From contig JAFWCU010000019.1 of assembly GCA_017534305.1 (NCBI GenBank), positions 1-64,000 of the forward strand: a stretch of DNA of 64,000 nt. The letters run 5' to 3'. The DNA is from Clostridia bacterium. Lineage in GTDB: Bacteria; Bacillota; Clostridia; TANB77; CAG-465. The number at the start of each line of letters is the position of its first letter. The first letter of the stretch is position 1. Shown here piece after piece: positions 38,070 through 46,366 of this stretch. Position numbers and translations under genes: made by a program. Below the pieces are notes generated by a model. That model was not told the origin of the DNA. It did no database searches and saw nothing but the letters and a program-made list of their open reading frames with translations.

Positions 38070-38660
38070 CTAAATCCTAGATAATTTGTGTAGAGCTCTG
38101 TTTGCTATTATTAGAGAACCTTTTTCTGAAATAGTAGCATAGTGCATGTCATATGCATAATATCTTGAACAGAACTCACTCATCATAACGTACGTTTTAA
38201 TGAAACGTTTATTTTTTATAGCACTTTCACTAAATAATATGAAGTATTTATCTTGATACTTATATAGTGTATTAGTCCCAAAAAATAGGTTTTCACTTTT
38301 TGCTATATTACAAAAATCTAATATTGCATCAAGTGAGTTAAACTCGTATAGACGAGAGTCTATCCTATATTGCACTTTACCTTTCTTTTGGTAACTATTT
38401 ATATCCGGTAGTGAATCTGTTTTTGTTATGGTTAAAACAAATGTATTTGTATTATCCGCAGCAGCTTCAATAAATAGCTGAGAGTCTTCATTGTCTATAA
38501 AGTCTTCATCTAGATTTGACTCTTCTATTAATGATTTAAAAAAATTCTTTGCAAGTGAATTATTCATTTGCAATTCAGATAAAGATATATTTCTCATCTC
38601 AAGTTCTTCAAGAGATAGTATTATTTTCACTTTATTTTCGTCTACTTTTTCTATTTTCAT
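38070..38660 (-). CDS. mecA: Adaptor protein MecA
   Basis: MecA links substrates to the ClpCP protease; in Bacillus it controls competence and other regulators. The 196-residue protein starts MKIEKVDENKVKI, typical of the N-terminal substrate-binding domain, continues with an acidic central linker (EESNLDEDFIDNEDS, about 45-60), and ends with the ClpC-contact domain. It is transcribed alone, with a consensus promoter, a GAGAGGGG ribosome binding site and its own terminator. The C-terminal sequence is divergent, so I assign the family rather than one Bacillus orthologue. Confidence 0.82.
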   Translation of the reverse strand: MKIEKVDENKVKIILSLEELEMRNISLSELQMNNSLAKNFFKSLIEESNLDEDFIDNEDSQLFIEAAADNTNTFVLTITKTDSLPDINSYQKKGKVQYRIDSRLYEFNSLDAILDFCNIAKSENLFFGTNTLYKYQDKYFILFSESAIKNKRFIKTYVMMSEFCSRYYAYDMHYATISEKGSLIIANRALHKLSRI

Positions 38661-38707
38661 AGTTATCAGCCCCTCTCAAAAGAGTGTTTTCTTTAATAAT
38701 TATATGT

Positions 38708-38736
38708 ATTATATAATTAAAGAGTTACTATGTCAA
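38708..38736 (-). promoter_or_regulatory. Promoter of mecA
   Basis: On the - strand, perfect TTGACA and TATAAT boxes are 17 bases apart. Confidence 0.78.
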
Positions 38737-38769
38737 TAATACAATATTTACAAAAGAATCAATTATTTC

Positions 38770-38798
38770 TTGCAAATTACATAATATTGTGGTATAAT
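38770..38798 (+). promoter_or_regulatory. Promoter of rpsF-ssb-rpsR
   Basis: TTGCAA and TATAAT are 17 bases apart, with TGG before the -10 box. Confidence 0.7.
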
Positions 38799-38818
38799 AG
38801 TGCACGTATAAAATCCTT

Positions 38819-38837
38819 ACTATACATAAAGTATAGT
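38819..38837 (+). promoter_or_regulatory. Leader hairpin before rpsF
   Basis: A 7-bp stem ACTATAC/GTATAGT with loop ATAAA sits in the short leader. S6:S18 complexes repress this operon through a leader RNA in several bacteria, but I do not see the known CCG-type motif clearly. Confidence 0.4.
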
Positions 38838-38865
38838 CTGAGTCCACGAGGAGGTGAGTAGAGTC

Positions 38866-39150
38866 ATGAATAAATATGAATCAGTTATAATACTTTCAGC
38901 TAACGCATCAGAAGAAGCTATGGCAGCTTTTGGTGAAAGAATGAAAGAACTAATTTCAGCTAATGGCGAACTTACAAGTGTTGATGAATGGGGTAAGAAA
39001 ACTTTCGCATACGAAATCAAAAAAGAAAAAGAAGGTTTCTACACTTTATTCACATTTACAGCTAAACCAGAATTTATAGCTGAACTTGATAGAGTTTTAA
39101 GACTAGATGAAACTGTTCTAAAACACATGATAGTTAAATTAGAAGACTAA
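38866..39150 (+). CDS. rpsF: 30S ribosomal protein S6
   Basis: A 94-residue protein with the S6 fold; MNKYESVIILSAN and the DEWGKKTFAYEIKK segment are typical. ATG 38866 follows GAGGAGGTG; an in-frame GTG four codons earlier lies inside the ribosome binding site. S6 pairs with S18, encoded two genes later, on the small-subunit platform. Confidence 0.96.
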   Translation: MNKYESVIILSANASEEAMAAFGERMKELISANGELTSVDEWGKKTFAYEIKKEKEGFYTLFTFTAKPEFIAELDRVLRLDETVLKHMIVKLED

Positions 39151-39170
39151 TATTTATAGGAGGTAATGAA

Positions 39171-39581
39171 ATGAATAAATTTCAATTTATGGGAAGATTA
39201 ACAAGGGATCCTGAAACAAGAGTATTACCAAACAGCAGTACTAACGTTACTACTTTTTCACTAGCTGTTAACAGAAGATTTGCAGATGCAAACGGAGAAA
39301 GAAAAACAGATTTCTTTAACGTAACTGCATTTGGAAGATTAGCAGATTTTTGTGGAAAGTATTACAAGAAAGGACAACAAGTATTAGTCGAAGGAAGAAT
39401 CCAAAACAGATCATGGGATGATCAAAATGGTCAAAAAAGATATGCTACAGACTTTATTGTTGAAAATGCATATTTTGCTGACTCTAGAAGAGATCAAGAC
39501 ATGCCTGCTGGAGAAGTACCTTCATCTAGTATGGATGGTGAATTCATTACTGTAGAAGATACAGACGATTTACCATTTTAA
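39171..39581 (+). CDS. ssb: Single-stranded DNA-binding protein
   Basis: A 136-residue SSB: OB fold in about residues 1-105 (MNKFQFMGRLTRDPETR, TTFSLAVNRRF, VEGRIQNRSW), then a short linker and the acidic C-terminal tip DTDDLPF that binds partner repair proteins. It lies between rpsF and rpsR, the usual order. The start follows AGGAGG. Confidence 0.96.
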   Translation: MNKFQFMGRLTRDPETRVLPNSSTNVTTFSLAVNRRFADANGERKTDFFNVTAFGRLADFCGKYYKKGQQVLVEGRIQNRSWDDQNGQKRYATDFIVENAYFADSRRDQDMPAGEVPSSSMDGEFITVEDTDDLPF

Positions 39582-39613
39582 TTAATAATTAGTTGATAGG
39601 AGGATAATTTAAA

Positions 39614-39871
39614 ATGGCTGATAACAAAAAAAGAGGCGCTAAAAACGACAAACCATACAGAAGACCAAGAAAAAAAGTTTGCGTATTTTGTGCAGATAAA
39701 GTAGATAGCATTGATTATAAAGATGCTGAAAAATTAAGAAAATATATTAGCGATAAAGGTAAAATTCTACCAAGAAGAGTAACTGGATGTTGCGCTAAAC
39801 ACCAAAGAAAAGTAACTGAAGCCGTTAAAAGAGCAAGAACAATTGCACTTTTACCATTTACAGTTAAATAA
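39614..39871 (+). CDS. rpsR: 30S ribosomal protein S18
   Basis: An 85-residue S18 of the cysteine-bearing type: C23 and C26 in VCVFC and a later [10 protein letters not shown] could bind zinc. The conserved end [10 protein letters not shown] is present. The start follows AGGAGG. In many bacteria rplI and dnaB are near; here those lie about 22 kb away. Confidence 0.96.
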   Translation: MADNKKRGAKNDKPYRRPRKKVCVFCADKVDSIDYKDAEKLRKYISDKGKILPRRVTGCCAKHQRKVTEAVKRARTIALLPFTVK

Positions 39872-39883
39872 TATATGATTATT

Positions 39884-39910
39884 AGACAACCTTATTGGTT
39901 GTCTTTTTTT
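39884..39910 (+). terminator. Terminator of rpsF-ssb-rpsR
   Basis: An 8-bp stem AGACAACC/GGTTGTCT is followed by a T run. Confidence 0.9.
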
Positions 39911-39961
39911 ATTCTTTTAGCAATATTCATTTTCCTTCATATACTATTATGAGGTGTTTTT

Positions 39962-40828
39962 ATGGAATTTAAAGTTGGGGATATAGTTGCAAGAAAATCA
40001 TATAACTATGATGTATTATTTAGAATTATACATATTAATAATGAAGGTATAGCCGATCTTGTTGGAATTACAACAAGAATTTTAGCTGATGCATATCTTT
40101 ATGATTTGAAAATAATTAGTAATGAAGAATTAAATGTTAGACTAAAAAATGTTTCAAATAATAGAAGAGTGAGATTAAATAGGTCATATAATAATTTGAA
40201 TAATAATAGAAGTGGTTTTAACAATTATAGAGAAAATTCAAATTTTACTAAAATGTACCAAAGAGAAAAAACATATAAAAAACCTGGAACAGTACTTCAT
40301 CTTGATGGGGATGGTGAGTATTGCAAGGAATGTAAAAAGATTTACAAGGAAATGGGAATTAATGCTATCATATATAATTTAGATGAAAAAAACCAGTATC
40401 GACATGTTCCTGCTCTTTTAAGTAGGTATAAGCCAGAAATACTTGTTTTAACTGGTCACGATGCATTTATTAAAAGACGTAATGATATATATAATATAGA
40501 TAATTATAAAAACTCAAGGTACTTTATTCAATCTGTTCTTGAAGCAAGGAAGTTTGAACATAATTTAGATAATCTTGTTATATTTGCTGGTGCTTGCCAA
40601 AGCTATTATGAAGCAATAGTGTCCGCGGGTGCAAATTTTGCAAGTGCTCCAAAAAGAGTACTAATAGACATGATGGATCCAATGATTGTTGCTCAAAGTG
40701 TTGCATATACTCCTGTAAATGAATTTGTATCTTTAGAAAATATTATTTCAAATACGAGAGAAGGGATAAATGGAATAGGCGGTCTTCAGACTAGAGGACA
40801 ATATAGAGTAGGAATGCCTGGGCTATAA
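39962..40828 (+). CDS. yabG: Sporulation protease YabG
   Basis: YabG processes spore coat and cortex-associated proteins late in sporulation. The 288-residue protein begins MEFKVGDIVARKSY and contains the characteristic VLHLDGDGEYCKECKK, EILVLTGHDA, IFAGACQSYYEA and SAGANFASAPKRV segments; the Cys and His in these are candidate catalytic residues. An Asn/Arg-rich insertion occupies about residues 68-95. The start follows GAGGTG. Its presence is good evidence that the organism makes endospores. Confidence 0.94.
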   Translation: MEFKVGDIVARKSYNYDVLFRIIHINNEGIADLVGITTRILADAYLYDLKIISNEELNVRLKNVSNNRRVRLNRSYNNLNNNRSGFNNYRENSNFTKMYQREKTYKKPGTVLHLDGDGEYCKECKKIYKEMGINAIIYNLDEKNQYRHVPALLSRYKPEILVLTGHDAFIKRRNDIYNIDNYKNSRYFIQSVLEARKFEHNLDNLVIFAGACQSYYEAIVSAGANFASAPKRVLIDMMDPMIVAQSVAYTPVNEFVSLENIISNTREGINGIGGLQTRGQYRVGMPGL

Positions 40829-40831
40829 AAA

Positions 40832-40855
40832 AAGAAGTCAAATTAATGACTTCTT
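40832..40855. terminator. Bidirectional terminator between yabG and the GNAT gene
   Basis: A 9-bp stem AAGAAGTCA/TGACTTCTT, A run on the left and T-rich on the right; it overlaps the stop codon of the - strand gene. Confidence 0.78.
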
Positions 40856-42278
40856 ATTCTTTTTCTATTGCGTATAAATTCATATCCCAAAATACTCCAT
40901 TAATGTAGTATGATTTAGATCTTTTACCATGAAAATTCTCTAGTTTTTTGTGTATCTTGTTTGATGCAATATTAAAAGCAAAAACATAACTGGATATTGC
41001 ATAGTAACCGTTATCTAATAAAACTTCTATTGTCTTTTCTAGTAATTTTGTTCCTATTCCTTTATTTTGTAATGAAGGTTTGATAGCAAGTTCTAATACA
41101 GCGTTTCTTCCTCTCTCATTCATTATATTGATAAATCCACAGTACTCATTTTTGCTATTAATAAGAACATAAGATAAATTTTTAACTAGTTTTGATATGC
41201 CATAATTACCATTGCCTTCTTGAATAATGTATTTGTCTTCTCCAAGTGGAATAGAAAAATGTTCTCTATCTTGCAGTGCATCAATGTGTCCTTTTACAAT
41301 TGACTCTAAAGAAATATTTAACTGCTTTAATTCTTTAGGTGAAATAGCTGTGTATTCATTATCTATTTTAAAGATTTTTGGAAGTGCTATTGACTTTAAA
41401 TCATTTACTTTAATTTTTCTGTTTTTTGGTAAATATGTTAGTTTCTCTTTTTCCATTTCTGGATAATGTTCAAACAGATATGCGGATTCAATATAGTCAT
41501 CATATTCCATAGAATAAGGGAGCACACCATAAAAGTTCATTTTACTTTTAAGTAATGAGTCTAAAACTATAGTGTTACTTGCTGGCACTTCGGCAATTAA
41601 ACTATATATATTGTTTCCATGTAAATAATCTATATAGTGGTTTATTGCTGTTGGCAATATTTTTTCTGCAAGTTCTTCGTTTGCACTTTCTTCTAAATCT
41701 ATTTTAATTGTTCCACGTTTGTTTGACCAAATTAATGAGTCTATACTAAGTTTTGCAATTAAACAATTCCTAAACATTACATTTACAGGATAATTTTTTA
41801 AAGTGTTGTCTTTATCTTCAAATAAGTAAAGTGATTTAAGAGTTGCATCTTTGTATAATACACAGTTATATTGTGTTTTCATTATTTCTTCGTTAATAAC
41901 TGTGATTGTAGTTGTATTTTCTATTCCTAAATCATTGATAAGGAAATTTTCGTATCCTTCAACAATATCGTAAATGTCTGGTTTGGGTTTGCTTTTTTCT
42001 AATCCGATTACAATTGATGCATAGTTTTTGCTTGTGTTGATATCCTCAACTCCTATGAACCCTATTAGTTCGTTTGTTTTTTTATCTAAAATGCTTCCTC
42101 GATATGCAGTTGGCATATTGCTAAACATATCATCTACAGCAATTGTATTTTTTCCTTTGTTTTTCAAAAACATACGACCAATTTCTTTGGCCTTTTCTTC
42201 GTAGACATCAAAGCTTCCTATTACATAGTTACCGATGTCTAATTTTGGAATAAAATTCCCACTACTATTATAATCCAT
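40854..42278 (-). CDS. Multi-domain GNAT-family acetyltransferase
   Basis: A 474-residue protein, long for a single GNAT domain. The C-terminal 110 residues form a clear GNAT fold with the acetyl-CoA loop QNKGIGTKLLEK after LELAIKPSL. The N-terminal 150 residues look like a second, degenerate copy (GSILDKKTNELIGFIGV, with no clear Q/R-x-x-G-x-G/A). The middle segment (about 200-280) may be a third. Substrate unknown. It has its own promoter and an AAAGGAGG ribosome binding site, and is transcribed alone. Confidence 0.75.
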   Translation of the reverse strand: MDYNSSGNFIPKLDIGNYVIGSFDVYEEKAKEIGRMFLKNKGKNTIAVDDMFSNMPTAYRGSILDKKTNELIGFIGVEDINTSKNYASIVIGLEKSKPKPDIYDIVEGYENFLINDLGIENTTTITVINEEIMKTQYNCVLYKDATLKSLYLFEDKDNTLKNYPVNVMFRNCLIAKLSIDSLIWSNKRGTIKIDLEESANEELAEKILPTAINHYIDYLHGNNIYSLIAEVPASNTIVLDSLLKSKMNFYGVLPYSMEYDDYIESAYLFEHYPEMEKEKLTYLPKNRKIKVNDLKSIALPKIFKIDNEYTAISPKELKQLNISLESIVKGHIDALQDREHFSIPLGEDKYIIQEGNGNYGISKLVKNLSYVLINSKNEYCGFINIMNERGRNAVLELAIKPSLQNKGIGTKLLEKTIEVLLDNGYYAISSYVFAFNIASNKIHKKLENFHGKRSKSYYINGVFWDMNLYAIEKE

Positions 42279-42338
42279 AGCAGTTCCTCCTTTAATAATA
42301 ATTTTTTCTCGGACAAAGTATAATAAACATCCGCTATT

Positions 42339-42367
42339 ATTATAGCATAATGAAGTGTAAAATACAA
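42339..42367 (-). promoter_or_regulatory. Promoter of the GNAT gene
   Basis: On the - strand, TTGTAT and TATAAT are 17 bases apart, with TGC before the -10 box. Confidence 0.6.
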
Positions 42368-42413
42368 GTTATGTAAACAACATTACTTTTTAATTGAATA
42401 TATATGAAATTGG

Positions 42414-42440
42414 CAAAAAAATAAGAGCCCTAAGGCTCTT
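42414..42440 (-). terminator. Terminator of rpsT
   Basis: AAGAGCC/GGCTCTT stem with a T run on the - strand side. Confidence 0.85.
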
Positions 42441-42452
42441 TATTTATCTCAA

Positions 42453-42707
42453 TTATTTGTTTAGCATTTTAGCTAGGCTTGATTTTTTTCTAGATGCAGT
42501 ATTTTTAGCTAATACACCTTTAGTCCAAGCTTTGTCTATTTTGCTAATATCTTCATTATATAATTCTTCTTTATTGCTTGCATTTTCTGCTACAGCTGCT
42601 TCAAAAGCTTTGATTGCTTCTTTGTATGCTTTTTTAGTAGCTTTGTTTTGAAGAGTTTTAGTTTCGATAGTTTTTACTCTTTTTTTAGCTGATTTAATAT
42701 TTGGCAT
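42453..42707 (-). CDS. rpsT: 30S ribosomal protein S20
   Basis: An 84-residue, highly basic, all-helical protein that binds 16S rRNA. The family start PNIKSAKKRVK identifies the ATG at 42707, which follows GGAGGTG; 18 upstream in-frame codons are rejected. It ends ASRKKSSLAKMLNK. It is transcribed alone with its own promoter and terminator. Confidence 0.96.
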   Translation of the reverse strand: MPNIKSAKKRVKTIETKTLQNKATKKAYKEAIKAFEAAVAENASNKEELYNEDISKIDKAWTKGVLAKNTASRKKSSLAKMLNK

Positions 42708-42751
42708 TAAATTGCACCTCCTTATGCGTACACTTAACGATTTACTTAAAC

Positions 42752-42780
42752 ATTGTAGCATAAAAGGAAATAAAAATCAA
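42752..42780 (-). promoter_or_regulatory. Promoter of rpsT
   Basis: On the - strand, TTGATT and TACAAT are 17 bases apart. Confidence 0.65.
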
Positions 42781-42806
42781 GATATTTCTTTAAAAATAAT
42801 AAAAAA

Positions 42807-44090
42807 CTATTCTTCTGTTGACATATTTCTATATTCAGATGCTAAGTATAAAGATCCAGTGATAAGTATTAGGTCTGGATTTTCTTTGTTTAGCATGTAT
42901 TCTTTAGCTTCTTTTAATGTATTAAAACTTTTAGCTTCAATGCCTAATTCTTTAGCAATTTTAACTAAGTTTTCTGGTTCTTCTGGTATTCTATATTTAT
43001 TTGTTGAATATTTAACAAATGCAATTTCTTGAAAATATGAACCTATTTCTTCTAAGAATCCTTTAGGATTTTTGTTGCTTGAAAAACTAATTATTGCATA
43101 GTTTCTTTTTCCTTTATACTCGTATAAGAAATTTTTTAGCGATCTTGCTCCAGCAGCATTATGTGATCCGTCTAAAAATACAGTTGGATTGTCTTGCATT
43201 TTTTCAAGTCTTGCTGGAAATTTGGCATCAAATATTCCATTTGTTATTGCTGAAAATGGAATTTTATAACCCATGCTTATTAATAAGTTAGATGCTACTA
43301 TTACCATTAGAGCATTATATATTTGAAATTGTCCAATTAAGTTTAGCTTATAATATGTACCTTTATAACTAAAGTAATTTATATTATGATTACTCTTTAT
43401 TATATCTAGAAGTTTTAAGCTAGGTATAAATAGCTTATTATTGTTTTTTGCACAGAATTTTCTAATTGTATTTAATACTTCTGGTTGTTGCTGTGGATAT
43501 GTTACTGTGATTTTATCTGGTTTTATAATTCCACATTTTTCTGTTGCTATTTGCTCTAATGTGTCTCCTAGTATATGTGTGTGGTCATAATCTATAACTG
43601 TTATAATTGATATCTCTGTTGTTTTAATAACGTTTGTTGGATCAAGTCTTCCACCTAGTCCTACTTCTAAACATACAATATCACAATTATTATCTTTAAA
43701 GTACATGAATGCTATAGCAGTAATTAATTCAAATCCTATTGGAGCGTCTCCTTCTTTGATCATTTCATCTACAATAGGTTTAATTTTTTCAATGTACTTT
43801 GTTAATTCCTCATTTGTTATATATTCATTATTTATTTGTATTCTTTCATTAAATGAAACTATATACGGAGAAATAAACTTTCCTACTTTATATCCACTGT
43901 TTTTTAAGACTTCAGCCATCATTGTAGTTGTAGAACCTTTTCCGTTTGTACCGGTAATATGAATAAATTTTAAATCATCTTGTGGATTTCCTAATTTATT
44001 CATTAGTTTTACCATTCTACTGATATCCTTGCCTTGTTTAATTGCTTTTCTGTCTTCATATATGTAAGACATTATTTCCTCGTTTGTCAT
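42807..44090 (-). CDS. folC: Folylpolyglutamate synthase / dihydrofolate synthase
   Basis: A Mur-ligase-type enzyme that adds glutamate to folates, and in many bacteria also makes dihydrofolate. The 427-residue protein has the ATP loop ITGTNGKGSTTTMM (about residues 43-56), the VGLGGRLDPTNV segment, and FLDGSHNAAG in the C-terminal domain. The ribosome binding site is TGGAGG. It is the last gene of a leftward group with a dNMP-kinase-like gene and a ThyX-like gene, consistent with folate-dependent thymidylate supply. Confidence 0.94.
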   Translation of the reverse strand: MTNEEIMSYIYEDRKAIKQGKDISRMVKLMNKLGNPQDDLKFIHITGTNGKGSTTTMMAEVLKNSGYKVGKFISPYIVSFNERIQINNEYITNEELTKYIEKIKPIVDEMIKEGDAPIGFELITAIAFMYFKDNNCDIVCLEVGLGGRLDPTNVIKTTEISIITVIDYDHTHILGDTLEQIATEKCGIIKPDKITVTYPQQQPEVLNTIRKFCAKNNNKLFIPSLKLLDIIKSNHNINYFSYKGTYYKLNLIGQFQIYNALMVIVASNLLISMGYKIPFSAITNGIFDAKFPARLEKMQDNPTVFLDGSHNAAGARSLKNFLYEYKGKRNYAIISFSSNKNPKGFLEEIGSYFQEIAFVKYSTNKYRIPEEPENLVKIAKELGIEAKSFNTLKEAKEYMLNKENPDLILITGSLYLASEYRNMSTEE

Positions 44091-44123
44091 ATTTAACCTC
44101 CAGTCTAACTAAGATGGTCTAAA

Positions 44124-44693
44124 TTAAAAGTTAAGTATGTCTTTTATTTTTTCTTTTCCTTCTTCTGTATCTGTAGATACATTATATACTTTTATATTTG
44201 GATATTTATCCTTGATTTCTTCTGCCATCTTAAGATATTCGTTTTGTTGATTTATACTACTTTCAATATTAAATTTTGCATATTTAGGAACAGCTTTTCC
44301 ACTACGCATTAATCTTTCTTCAAATATTGATGTATCTTTTACATATAATGTAATGTAGTAAATATCAAAATCTAATTTGCTAAATCTATCTAATAGTTTA
44401 TCATATACATCTGTAAAACTATATTCTTTAAAACCTAATCTACAGTATATTTCTTCTGTAAAGAATGTTCTATCAAATAAAAGATTTATGCTTTTATTTT
44501 CTAATTTTTCTAAATAATCTAATAAATCTATATACATGTCTTCGGCTTTTTTCTTGCCTTCTGGAGAACTATCTGAAGTTCCACATAATCTATATAGATT
44601 TGTGTATTTTAATCCATGCCTTATTAAATCTGTTATTGTTGTTTTTCCTGCACCTTGTGCACCTTCTACTACGATTAGTTTTGAATTTGCCAT
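44124..44693 (-). CDS. Thymidylate/deoxynucleoside kinase-like P-loop protein
   Basis: A 189-residue kinase of the NMP/deoxynucleoside kinase fold. The P loop is EGAQGAGKTT at the N terminus; the DRTFFTEEIYCR segment (about residues 74-85) resembles the D-R-S/T motif of thymidylate and deoxynucleoside kinases. The lid region is short. It is 9 bases downstream of the ThyX-like gene and upstream of folC, suggesting it phosphorylates dTMP or a deoxynucleoside. It is not a textbook Tmk, and the substrate is inferred. The start follows TAGGAGG. Confidence 0.72.
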   Translation of the reverse strand: MANSKLIVVEGAQGAGKTTITDLIRHGLKYTNLYRLCGTSDSSPEGKKKAEDMYIDLLDYLEKLENKSINLLFDRTFFTEEIYCRLGFKEYSFTDVYDKLLDRFSKLDFDIYYITLYVKDTSIFEERLMRSGKAVPKYAKFNIESSINQQNEYLKMAEEIKDKYPNIKVYNVSTDTEEGKEKIKDILNF

Positions 44694-44702
44694 GGTTACC
44701 TC

Positions 44703-45359
44703 CTAACCTTCTCTAGGAGTTGTAATTAACTCGCTATATGGGAATTCTTCTTCGATAAATTTACAGAAATCTCTAAATTCTCTTTGCTTGTGGTTTCTTC
44801 TAGCTCTGTAAACATTTCTCATTGTTTCATAGTTTCCTGTCCATGTAGATCTAAAATTATAGTTTTGAGGAGAATCAAAAACTATGTCTCTCCACATACG
44901 AGTTGCTTCTTCCATTTTACCATCAGCTTTTAGTTGTTGGTATTCTTTTATTCTTCTGTTTAGGTCTTCCATTACATATTTTCTAAATGGTGTTATTTGA
45001 ATATTTCCATCTTCGTCATCAAAACTAAAATCTTCTTCTGTTAGAAGCCTAGTTCCAAGTTTGTGCATTCTGCTTGTACTGTTTCTTACAGTCGCTACTT
45101 TATATGTATCAAAGTCCCACCACCAAGACATAGGTGCTGTTATGTCCATTGATACAAATATTTGTCTTAAAAATTTAGAATGGTCTGATCCAGATTTTGT
45201 TAGTTTTAATGCTAAATCTAGGTCTTTAGGACCAACTACATATTTTCCTGTTTCTTTATCATAATAACTATCACTTTTACTCCATGATTCTAAAGGATTC
45301 CTCATTCCTCTTAATGCTCCTTCAAAATTAAGGACTTCTAAATTTTCAATTTTTATCAT
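44703..45359 (-). CDS. Divergent ThyX-like (flavin-dependent thymidylate synthase) protein
   Basis: A 218-residue protein whose layout resembles ThyX: HSKFLRQIFVSMDITAP, then WWWDFDTYKVATVRNSTSRMHK where ThyX has its substrate motif, and NYETMRNVYRARRNHKQREFRDF in the C-terminal helix that contacts flavin and dUMP. The classical RHR-x7-S signature itself is not conserved, so activity is uncertain. Related proteins are known from phages. Context (kinase, folC) supports a role in thymidylate metabolism. The ribosome binding site is GGGAGG, and the gene leads the operon from its own promoter. Confidence 0.6.
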   Translation of the reverse strand: MIKIENLEVLNFEGALRGMRNPLESWSKSDSYYDKETGKYVVGPKDLDLALKLTKSGSDHSKFLRQIFVSMDITAPMSWWWDFDTYKVATVRNSTSRMHKLGTRLLTEEDFSFDDEDGNIQITPFRKYVMEDLNRRIKEYQQLKADGKMEEATRMWRDIVFDSPQNYNFRSTWTGNYETMRNVYRARRNHKQREFRDFCKFIEEEFPYSELITTPREG

Positions 45360-45388
45360 ATATTATTACCTCCCCAAATATCAAAAAT

Positions 45389-45417
45389 ATGATACTACAA
45401 ATTGATAAAATGTTCAA
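45389..45417 (-). promoter_or_regulatory. Promoter of the thyX-like/kinase/folC operon
   Basis: On the - strand, TTGAAC and TATCAT are 17 bases apart. Confidence 0.5.
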
Positions 45418-45483
45418 TGTATTTTATATAATGTAATATAAAATAAAAGAGTAGTAATGTAGTTGTCACAATAGAGATCTTAG

Positions 45484-45512
45484 TTGATTTTTTATGTAAA
45501 ATGTGGTATAAT
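45484..45512 (+). promoter_or_regulatory. Promoter of the 138-aa membrane protein gene
   Basis: TTGATT and TATAAT are 17 bases apart, with TGG before the -10 box. Confidence 0.68.
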
Positions 45513-45575
45513 ATATATGTGAGCAATAATATATTTTGCTTTGAAAAATAATTTTTAAAAAGGAGGTCTCTAGAT

Positions 45576-45992
45576 ATGGATAGAGAAAATTTTAAAGAAG
45601 CTTTATGCGGTACAGTTGAGGCTTATGCAAGCGTAGTATTTATAGGATGTGGATTAGGATTACTTGCTTTATTTACTTCACCAATATGGTGTGGGATATT
45701 AACACTTTTAGGTGTAATAGGACCTGAAAATGGTATGGCTGCTCAAGCTAGTGCAGTTTTATTTAATTTTATATGTTTAATGGTATTTGTATGTCATTAT
45801 ACAGATAAGTTAATAAAAAACAAGGTTTTGAGTGTTATTGCATATTTTGTTATTATGGCTGCATTGCTAGGATTATTAATGTTGTTTATTAATGAAACAT
45901 TAAAAATATCTACTCTTGCTGCTGTAATTATAGGCTTTGTGAATATTGGAATTGTAGTAATACTTTTCCTTGATTGGTTGAAAAATCAATAA
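45576..45992 (+). CDS. Four-helix membrane protein, unknown function
   Basis: A 138-residue protein with four hydrophobic segments at about residues 17-46, 58-74, 83-104 and 110-134, and short polar ends. The start is preceded by AAAGGAGG. It stands alone between the divergent thyX-like operon and the S10 operon, with its own promoter and terminator. I do not recognise the family. Confidence 0.75.
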   Translation: MDRENFKEALCGTVEAYASVVFIGCGLGLLALFTSPIWCGILTLLGVIGPENGMAAQASAVLFNFICLMVFVCHYTDKLIKNKVLSVIAYFVIMAALLGLLMLFINETLKISTLAAVIIGFVNIGIVVILFLDWLKNQ

Positions 45993-45994
45993 AA

Positions 45995-46022
45995 TTCTGG
46001 TTTAATAACCAGATTTTTTTTG
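45995..46022 (+). terminator. Terminator after the membrane protein
   Basis: The stem TCTGGTT/AACCAGA, loop TAAT, is followed by eight T. Confidence 0.88.
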
Positions 46023-46114
46023 CACAATATTTCAGAAAAATGACGATTTTTGAGTGTTACTTTTTATTCTCGAAAAAATAAGTAAATCTTTTTACATAAA
46101 TTTTAGAAAAAAGC

Positions 46115-46143
46115 TTGATTTTTTATTAATAGTAATGTATAAT
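46115..46143 (+). promoter_or_regulatory. Promoter of the S10-spc operon
   Basis: TTGATT and TATAAT are 17 bases apart, within the 374-base gap before rpsJ. Confidence 0.7.
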
Positions 46144-46149
46144 ATGGGT

Positions 46150-46366
46150 GTTGATTTGCGTTGAAGTAGAATGTGGCTACCCAGCGAGGTAGGGAACTTC
46201 TATGGAGCATGTCTGATTTTAAATCGGGCGGCAAGTATAGATTAACATGTATTTGCCAAATTACCACTTGTGTGGAATTTGGTTTTAATATATGTAAAAT
46301 GTGAAACACACGGGGTGGTGTAAAACTTGTCAAACCGACAGATGTTAGAAAAGGAGTGTTTTACAT
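46150..46366 (+). promoter_or_regulatory. Long structured leader of the S10 operon
   Basis: About 215 untranslated bases precede rpsJ and are clearly less AT-rich than other gaps. They contain several possible helices, including one around GGCTACCCAGCGAGGTAGG (46173-46191), a terminator-like stem at 46256-46286 and a CACAC/GTGGTG helix near 46305-46325. Autogenous control of the S10 operon is known in other bacteria; the fold here was not computed. Confidence 0.6.
46256..46286 (+). terminator. Candidate attenuator in the S10 leader
   Basis: A two-part stem CCAAATT-CCAC/GTGG-AATTTGG with one bulged A and loop TTGT is followed at once by TTTT, as in an intrinsic terminator, about 80 bases before rpsJ. 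Confidence 0.55.

Noticed and set aside
39918..39955. Sigma-K-like -10 box CATATACTA before yabG
   Set aside because: A start site from this box would fall within the GAGGTG ribosome binding site and leave almost no leader; the -35 element is also weak. Sporulation control is expected but not placed here.
46305..46330. GGGGTGGTG-like stretch resembling the T-box antiterminator core
   Set aside because: The conserved TGG-N-ACCGCG continuation is missing, no specifier stem is evident, and the downstream gene is rpsJ rather than an amino-acid gene.
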